From: an uncultured Bacilli bacterium
Lineage (GTDB): Bacteria > Bacillota_I > Bacilli_A > RF39 > UBA660
Reading direction: 5' to 3'
Assembly (NCBI GenBank): GCA_944364705.1
Contig: CALVWH010000075.1
Coordinates: 1-9,527 of the forward strand
DNA length: 9,527 bases
Shown: one piece after another, positions 5,759-9,527 of the stretch
Layout: each line of letters begins with the position of its first letter
Position numbering within the stretch: the stretch's first letter is position 1
Notes under the pieces: model-generated
Database searches by the model: none
What the model was told of the DNA's origin: nothing
What the model saw: the letters and a program-made list of their open reading frames with translations, nothing else
Program-made: the position numbers and the translations under genes

Positions 5759-6868
5759 ATGACAAAATCCAAAAAATCATTAGCAATCTTTTATGATCAA
5801 AATGTTTTCTTTTTTGAGAGTTTAAAAAACTTAGAAGAACAAGAAAGAAGAGATCGAATTTTTGATTTTTTACAAGAAAATAATCAGGTGGTAAAACAAT
5901 TAGGAGAGATTTTTCATGGAATGAATAAAAGAGAAGCGATCAATAAAATTTTTCCTTTTTTACGTCCATTTCCCTTTTTTTGTGAATTTTTATATTCTTA
6001 TTTTGAATATCAAGAATTTTTAATTCAACAAGGCAATATAAAACCAGTTTATGAACAATTTTTGAAAGATGTTTTAGCATACGATGTGTTATCAGCAGAA
6101 GAAGAAAAAAAACTTTTAGAACAATATCAAAAAACAAAAGACAAAAATACTAGAGATACGATTATTAAGCATAATCTAAGATTAGTGATTTCGATTGCTA
6201 AACAATATACTTATTCCAAGATTGATTTGAATGATTTAATCATGTGTGGAGTAGAAGGTTTGTTTGATGCGATTGAACATTTTGAGCTTCAAAAAAACTG
6301 CAAATTTTCAACATATGCTACCCCATGGATTAAACAAAAAATAAGAAATCAAATGTATGGAAACTCTATGGTTTATGAGCCAATAAACTTTAAAGTTAAA
6401 GTAGTTTCTTATATGCGTTATTGTTTTGAATATGAAGAAAAATACGGGACCTTACCATCTGATGAAACCATCAAAAAAAGATTTTCTTTTACAGATGAAC
6501 AATTAAAAAGAATAAAAGAAAGTTCCGAAATTAAAATATATTTTTTTGAAGGTTATAAGAGAAATTCTTCCAATGATGAACTACGAAATCCAGCTGTGAT
6601 GGATGAAAAAGCAATGGTCGAAGAAAAAGTTGTGGAAAAAGTCTTTTATCAACAAATGTTAGAAACCATAAAAAAACATTTAAGCGAAAAAGAATTTATT
6701 ATTTTAATATACCGATATGGTTTGTTTGGAAAAGAAAAAGAAACATTAAAATCAGTAGCAAAACGTGTTGGAACTTCAAAAGAACGAGTTCGACAAATTG
6801 AAAAAGAGGCTTTATTAAAATTATCGAGAAATAGAGATGTAAAAAAACTTTATTTAAGCCAAAAATAA
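5759..6868 (+). CDS. Atypical sigma-70 family RNA polymerase sigma factor
   Basis: ATG 5759 is chosen over TTG 5741 because AGAAGGTG (5746-5753) sits five bases before it; the product is 369 aa. Residues 1-105 form an N-terminal domain I do not recognise, rich in Phe, Glu and Lys. Region 1.2 follows (YDVLSAEEEKKLLEQY, 108-123), then region 2 (NLRLVISIAKQY at 139-150, DLNDLIMCGVEGLFDAIEHF at 156-175, FSTYATPWIKQKIRN at 183-197), region 3 (about 205-260) and region 4 with a helix-turn-helix (LKSVAKRVGTSKERVRQIEK, 330-349). It directs RNA polymerase to promoters. It is not the usual primary factor: the housekeeping region 2.4 pattern ([20 protein letters not shown] in RpoD) is replaced by a shorter, diverged segment. 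Nor does it look like SigE, SigF, SigG or SigK. It is followed by thiI after 10 bases. The target genes are unknown. Confidence 0.88.
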   Translation: MTKSKKSLAIFYDQNVFFFESLKNLEEQERRDRIFDFLQENNQVVKQLGEIFHGMNKREAINKIFPFLRPFPFFCEFLYSYFEYQEFLIQQGNIKPVYEQFLKDVLAYDVLSAEEEKKLLEQYQKTKDKNTRDTIIKHNLRLVISIAKQYTYSKIDLNDLIMCGVEGLFDAIEHFELQKNCKFSTYATPWIKQKIRNQMYGNSMVYEPINFKVKVVSYMRYCFEYEEKYGTLPSDETIKKRFSFTDEQLKRIKESSEIKIYFFEGYKRNSSNDELRNPAVMDEKAMVEEKVVEKVFYQQMLETIKKHLSEKEFIILIYRYGLFGKEKETLKSVAKRVGTSKERVRQIEKEALLKLSRNRDVKKLYLSQK

Positions 6869-6878
6869 GAGGTGGATT

Positions 6879-8051
6879 ATGGAAACATTATTAATGATAA
6901 AATATGGAGAATTAACAACGAAAAAAGCAAATCGAAAAACCTTTATTTCTATTTTACAAAAAAATATAGAGCAAATGTTAAAAGAAGAAAACGTTGAAAT
7001 TATATCCGATCGTGTTCGAATGTATATTAAAGGAGAGAATCTTTCGGAAATTGAAAAAAAATTAAAAAAAGTATTTGGACTTCACAGTATTGTTTTTTGT
7101 TATAAAGTAAATACTAATGTTGAAGAAATTAAAAATCAAATTTCTTTCCTTTTAAAAAAAGAAATGGGAAAAACGTTTAAAATAATTACGAAAAGAGCAG
7201 ATAAAACATTTCCAATTCCTAGTATGGAATTTAGTAGACAGATGGGTGCTTATATTTTAAAAAATTTTGATTTAAAAGTAGATGTCCACCATCCAGAAAT
7301 TCCAATTACTATTGAAATTCGAAAAGAAGGAACTTTCCTATATACAAAAGAAAATCCTGGAATTGGAGGATATCCGGTAGGAATTCAAGGAAAAGGACTT
7401 TTGATGCTTTCCGGTGGAATTGATAGTCCAGTTGCTGGTTATTTAGCACTTAAAAGAGGTGTTTCTGTTGAAGGAATTTACTTTGAATCTCCACCACATA
7501 CGAGTCTTGAAGCAAAAAATAAAGTGATAAAACTAGCAAACATTTTAAACGAATATTCTGGTCATTTTCGTTTACATGTCGTTCCATTTACTAAGTTACA
7601 AGAAGAAATTTATAAAAAAGTTCCATCTGATTATATGATAACCATTATGAGAAGAATGATGTATCGCATTTGCGAACGATATGCCAAAAAAAATCATTTT
7701 AAAATTTTAATCAATGGAGAAAGTATTGGCCAAGTTGCTAGTCAAACGTTAGATAGTATGCTTGTGATCAATCACGTAGTAAACTTACCAGTTGTTCGTC
7801 CTGTTGCTTGTTTTGATAAACTTGAAATTATCGATTTAGCAAACAAAATTGGAACTTATGAAACCAGTATTTTACCATTTGAAGATTGTTGTACAATTTT
7901 TGTACCAAAACATCCAGTTATTCATCCAGAATTAAACAAATGCGAAGAATATGAAAAAAATTTTGATTTTGAACCACTGATCGAAGAATGTATAGAACAT
8001 ATCGAAGTGATAACCGACTTAAAACCAAAAACTTACGAAGATATTTTATAA
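6879..8051 (+). CDS. thiI: tRNA 4-thiouridine synthase / thiamine thiazole sulfur carrier enzyme ThiI
   Basis: The 390-aa protein has the ferredoxin-like and THUMP domains at the N-terminus (MIKYGELTTKKANR start; about 1-165) and a PP-loop ATPase domain with SGGIDSP (178-184), INGESIGQVASQTL (278-291) and FEDCCTIFVPKHP (334-346). ThiI adenylates U8 of tRNA and places sulfur there to give 4-thiouridine; in some bacteria it also supplies sulfur for thiamine. The C-terminal rhodanese domain of the E. coli protein is absent, as in the Bacillus form, which takes sulfur directly from a dedicated cysteine desulfurase. No desulfurase gene adjoins it here. GAGGTG at 6869-6874 supports the start. It lies 10 bases after the sigma factor gene and is probably co-transcribed with it. 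No terminator was recognised after it. Confidence 0.96.
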   Translation: METLLMIKYGELTTKKANRKTFISILQKNIEQMLKEENVEIISDRVRMYIKGENLSEIEKKLKKVFGLHSIVFCYKVNTNVEEIKNQISFLLKKEMGKTFKIITKRADKTFPIPSMEFSRQMGAYILKNFDLKVDVHHPEIPITIEIRKEGTFLYTKENPGIGGYPVGIQGKGLLMLSGGIDSPVAGYLALKRGVSVEGIYFESPPHTSLEAKNKVIKLANILNEYSGHFRLHVVPFTKLQEEIYKKVPSDYMITIMRRMMYRICERYAKKNHFKILINGESIGQVASQTLDSMLVINHVVNLPVVRPVACFDKLEIIDLANKIGTYETSILPFEDCCTIFVPKHPVIHPELNKCEEYEKNFDFEPLIEECIEHIEVITDLKPKTYEDIL

Positions 8052-8075
8052 CCAAAAATTACCAATAAAAAAAAT

Positions 8076-8104
8076 GTATGAAACCTTTAATTGTACGCAT
8101 TCTA
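8076..8104 (+). promoter_or_regulatory. Sigma-G-like forespore promoter of the SASP gene
   Basis: GTATG (8076-8080) followed after 17 bases by CATTCTA (8098-8104) fits the Bacillus sigma-G form GHATR, 17-18 bases, CATNHTA. Transcription would start about 8111, just ahead of the ribosome binding site. No sigma-A promoter is visible here, so expression is expected in the developing spore only. Confidence 0.65.
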
Positions 8105-8127
8105 TTAGTGTACAGGAGGTGAAACAC

Positions 8128-8343
8128 ATGAACAACTCAAGTAAAACAACAAGTAAATTCGTTGTACCAGGAGCTAAACAAGCAATTGAACAAATGAAAT
8201 ACGAAATTGCAAATGAACTTGGTGTAACTATGGGTCCAGATGCTACTTCAAGAGCTAATGGTTCTGTTGGTGGAGAAATCACAAAAAGATTAGTTGCTAT
8301 GGCAGAACAACAATTAGGAAGCAGATCTTACCAAGGAAAATAA
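8128..8343 (+). CDS. Alpha/beta-type small acid-soluble spore protein (SASP)
   Basis: The 71-aa product has both family signatures: KYEIANELGV (24-33), which contains the germination protease site (expected cut between E26 and I27), and GGEITKRLVAMAEQQLG (48-64), the DNA-binding helix. Alpha/beta SASPs coat spore DNA, hold it in an A-like form and protect it from UV, heat and peroxide; they are digested at germination. ATG 8128 is chosen because AGGAGGTGA (8114-8122) lies five bases upstream; the in-frame ATG at 8074 would add an unrelated N-terminus and start within the promoter. Codon choice (GGT, GCT, GTT) is more biased than in neighbouring genes, as expected for a very highly expressed protein. 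It has its own terminator. This gene shows that the organism, or a recent ancestor, forms endospores. Confidence 0.96.
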   Translation: MNNSSKTTSKFVVPGAKQAIEQMKYEIANELGVTMGPDATSRANGSVGGEITKRLVAMAEQQLGSRSYQGK

Positions 8344-8350
8344 TGAAAAT

Positions 8351-8377
8351 GGACAGGATTTATCACTGTCTTTTTTT
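8351..8377 (+). terminator. Rho-independent terminator of the SASP gene
   Basis: GACAG (8352-8356) pairs with CTGTC (8366-8370), extendable by GA/TC with a bulged A inside, and is followed directly by seven T (8371-8377). It starts 8 bases after the SASP stop codon. Confidence 0.8.
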
Positions 8378-8436
8378 ATACTAGTTTACTGTGAAATTAG
8401 TCATAATTTATTAAAATTTTGTTCGAGGTGAGCAAG

Positions 8437-8613
8437 ATGAAAAAACAAAATCGAAAAAAATTAGAAAAAATACATTTTGAAATAGCAAAAGAAATTGGCA
8501 GACCGTTAAGTTCGTATTCTTCTTCTCGTATTCGTTATCAAGAAGAACAAGCCATTTATCAAAAACTATTAACTTTAGGAAAAATGTATTATCAAAAAAC
8601 AAACGAAAAATAA
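8437..8613 (+). CDS. Small SASP-like protein, 58 aa
   Basis: ATG 8437 follows GAGGTGA (8425-8431) by five bases; the TTG at 8419 lies ahead of that site and is rejected. The very basic N-terminus (MKKQNRKKLEK) leads into HFEIAKEIG (13-21), which matches the SASP germination protease motif (YEIANELG in the gene before), then a Ser-rich stretch and a hydrophobic, basic helix (AIYQKLLTLGKMYYQK, 39-54) where the SASP DNA-binding helix would be. The GGE and RLV features of true SASPs are missing. It recalls minor, divergent SASPs such as SspF. Its position right after the SASP gene supports a spore role, but no convincing sigma-G promoter was found in the 93-base gap, and function is inferred only from this resemblance. 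Confidence 0.7.
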   Translation: MKKQNRKKLEKIHFEIAKEIGRPLSSYSSSRIRYQEEQAIYQKLLTLGKMYYQKTNEK

Positions 8614-8652
8614 AGAAAGAGCTATTCTTTCTTTTCATTTTTCTTTTTTTTT
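8605..8652 (+). terminator. Strong A/T-rich terminator after the 58-aa gene
   Basis: GAAAAAT (8605-8611) pairs with ATTTTTC (8637-8643), and AAAGAAAGA (8612-8620) pairs with TCTTTCTTT (8626-8634), with a GCTAT loop and a two-base bulge (8635-8636). Nine T follow (8644-8652). The TAA stop (8611-8613) lies in the ascending arm. Confidence 0.8.
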
Positions 8653-8697
8653 GGCTCAATTTTCTTTTTTAAAAGAAAAAAACATTCTAAAAAAAAT

Positions 8698-8710
8698 AAA
8701 CAAATGTTCG
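8698..8710. promoter_or_regulatory. LexA-box-like site upstream of recA
   Basis: AAAC-AAAT-GTTCG resembles the Gram-positive SOS box CGAAC-N4-GTTCG: the right half is perfect and the left half has A in place of G. It ends 9 bases before the -35 box of recA, the best-known LexA target. The 11-mer AAACAAATGTT is identical to part of the palindrome at 2826-2843. Confidence 0.6.
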
Positions 8711-8719
8711 CTAAAACTA

Positions 8720-8748
8720 TTGACAGAAAAAAAAAGATAGGTTAAAAT
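8720..8748 (+). promoter_or_regulatory. Sigma-A-type promoter of recA
   Basis: TTGACA (8720-8725) and TAAAAT (8743-8748) are 17 bases apart and precede an AGGAGG ribosome binding site (8758-8763). The rest of the 156-base gap before recA holds the preceding terminator, the LexA-like site and an A/T-rich inverted repeat (8660-8679) of no clear role. Confidence 0.85.
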
Positions 8749-8769
8749 GTTATTGTTAGGAGGAAACAT

Positions 8770-9527
8770 ATGACAAAAACAAGCGGAGATAAAACCTTAG
8801 ATCAAGTCTTATTAGATATAGAAAAACAATTTGGAAAAGGTGCGGTAATGAAACTAGGAGATCATGAAAAACGAGAAATCGATGTGATTCCTAGTGGATC
8901 TTTATCTTTAGATATTGCCCTTGGAATCGGAGGATATCCAAAAGGAAGAATCATTGAAATTTATGGTCCAGAGTCTTCTGGAAAAACAACATTTGCGTTG
9001 CACGCCATTGCATCGGCACAAAAATTAGGTGGACGAGTAGCCTTTATTGATGCCGAACATTCTTTAGATCCAAATTATGCTGCAAAATTAGGAGTAAATA
9101 CGGATGATCTTTTACTATCACAACCAGATAGTGGAGAACAAGCATTAGAAATTTGTGAAGCTTTGGTTCGAAGTGGAGCCATTAGTGTCATCGTTATCGA
9201 TTCGGTTGCTGCTTTAGTTCCGCAAGCAGAAATTGAAGGAGAAATGGGAGACTCTCATGTTGGACTTCAAGCAAGATTAATGAGTCAAGCCTTAAGAAAA
9301 TTATCCGGAGTTATCAATAAAACCAATACGATTGCGATCTTTATTAACCAATTAAGAGAAAAAGTAGGAGTTATGTTTGGAAATCCAGAAACGACACCAG
9401 GAGGAAGAGCTTTAAAATTTTATGCATCCATTCGTTTAGAAATTCGTCGTTCAGAGCAAATCAAATTAGGAACTGATGTTGTTGGAAATAAAACCGTAAT
9501 TAAAGTTGTAAAAAATAAAATGGCGCC
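8770..9527 (+). CDS. recA: RecA recombinase, N-terminal 252 codons (runs off the window)
   Basis: The visible 252 residues, roughly three quarters of a usual RecA, include the Walker A box GPESSGKT (66-73), catalytic E96 in IDAEHSLDP, the Walker B strand VIVIDSVAAL (140-149), HVGLQARLMSQALRKL (163-178) and the L2-region sequence INQLREKVGVMFGNPETTPG (192-211). RecA forms filaments on single-stranded DNA with ATP, drives strand exchange in recombinational repair and triggers LexA self-cleavage in the SOS response. AGGAGG at 8758-8763 fixes the start at ATG 8770. The common EHALDP motif reads EHSLDP here, a minor change. The gene has its own promoter with a LexA-like site and is isolated from upstream genes by a terminator. 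The 3' end is outside the window. Confidence 0.98.
   Translation, partial: MTKTSGDKTLDQVLLDIEKQFGKGAVMKLGDHEKREIDVIPSGSLSLDIALGIGGYPKGRIIEIYGPESSGKTTFALHAIASAQKLGGRVAFIDAEHSLDPNYAAKLGVNTDDLLLSQPDSGEQALEICEALVRSGAISVIVIDSVAALVPQAEIEGEMGDSHVGLQARLMSQALRKLSGVINKTNTIAIFINQLREKVGVMFGNPETTPGGRALKFYASIRLEIRRSEQIKLGTDVVGNKTVIKVVKNKMA

Noticed and set aside
5940..6137. Minus-strand open frame opposite the sigma factor gene
   Set aside because: It is short, A/T-driven, and lies opposite a frame with clear sigma-70 regions.
8046..8282. Minus-strand open frame opposite the SASP gene
   Set aside because: The SASP frame is unambiguous and the antisense frame has no ribosome binding site or promoter I can see.
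8377..8408. Sigma-G promoter for the 58-aa gene (TATACTA at 8377-8383 or CATAATT at 8402-8408)
   Set aside because: Each misses one -10 base and neither has a matching -35 element at 17-18 bases.
8411..8659. Minus-strand open frame opposite the 58-aa gene and its terminator
   Set aside because: Its Phe/Lys-rich product reflects the A/T-rich hairpin; no start signals are seen.
8660..8679. TTTTCTTTT/AAAAGAAAA inverted repeat as a second terminator before recA
   Set aside because: The stem is almost all A/T with a two-base loop and no following T-tract; it is probably simple A/T-rich sequence.

Overview
The window is strongly A+T-rich, every supported gene lies on the + strand, and TGG encodes Trp while TGA serves as a stop (for example at 1143-1145 and 2823-2825), so the standard bacterial code is used. 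Short intergenic gaps, AGGAGG-type ribosome binding sites, an alpha/beta-type small acid-soluble spore protein with a sigma-G-like promoter, and a Bacillus-type ThiI together point to a spore-forming, low-GC member of the Bacillota, probably a Bacilli or Erysipelotrichia-like lineage. The species cannot be named from the sequence.

Layout: (1) 1-606 is the 3' end of an IS200/IS605-type element: the C-terminal half of a TnpB nuclease followed by a structured right end that probably carries the omega-RNA scaffold. (2) 629-2825 is an operon with its own promoter: an unrecognised 156-aa protein, a HemW-like radical SAM gene broken by one in-frame TAA, and an HD-domain phosphohydrolase-like protein. 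Reading frames overlap by 4 and 8 bases. (3) 2822-3560 is a single-gene unit for a dTMP-kinase-like enzyme, with a perfect palindrome inside its promoter and a terminator that starts inside the gene. (4) 3576-5700 holds two tandem zinc-ribbon membrane proteins with nearly identical heads and divergent membrane bodies, followed by a short glycerophosphodiester phosphodiesterase. (5) 5704-8051 holds an atypical sigma-70 family factor followed by thiI. (6) 8076-8652 is a small spore section: an alpha/beta SASP and a 58-aa SASP-like protein, each followed by a terminator. (7) 8698 to the end is the recA promoter region and the first 252 codons of recA.

Links between regions: the dTMP-kinase-like promoter and the recA upstream region share the 11-mer AAACAAATGTT in LexA-box-like arrangements, suggesting that nucleotide supply and recombination repair may share SOS control. 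Four promoters have the same form, TTTACA or TTGACA, exactly 17 bases, then TAAAAT. The least ordinary items are the zinc-ribbon gene pair with a sharply bounded shared head, the sigma factor with a long unrecognised N-terminal domain and a diverged -10 recognition region, the SOS-like operator shared by the kinase gene and recA, and the degenerate SASP-like small protein. The rest is ordinary core genome. No CRISPR array, tRNA or rRNA was seen.
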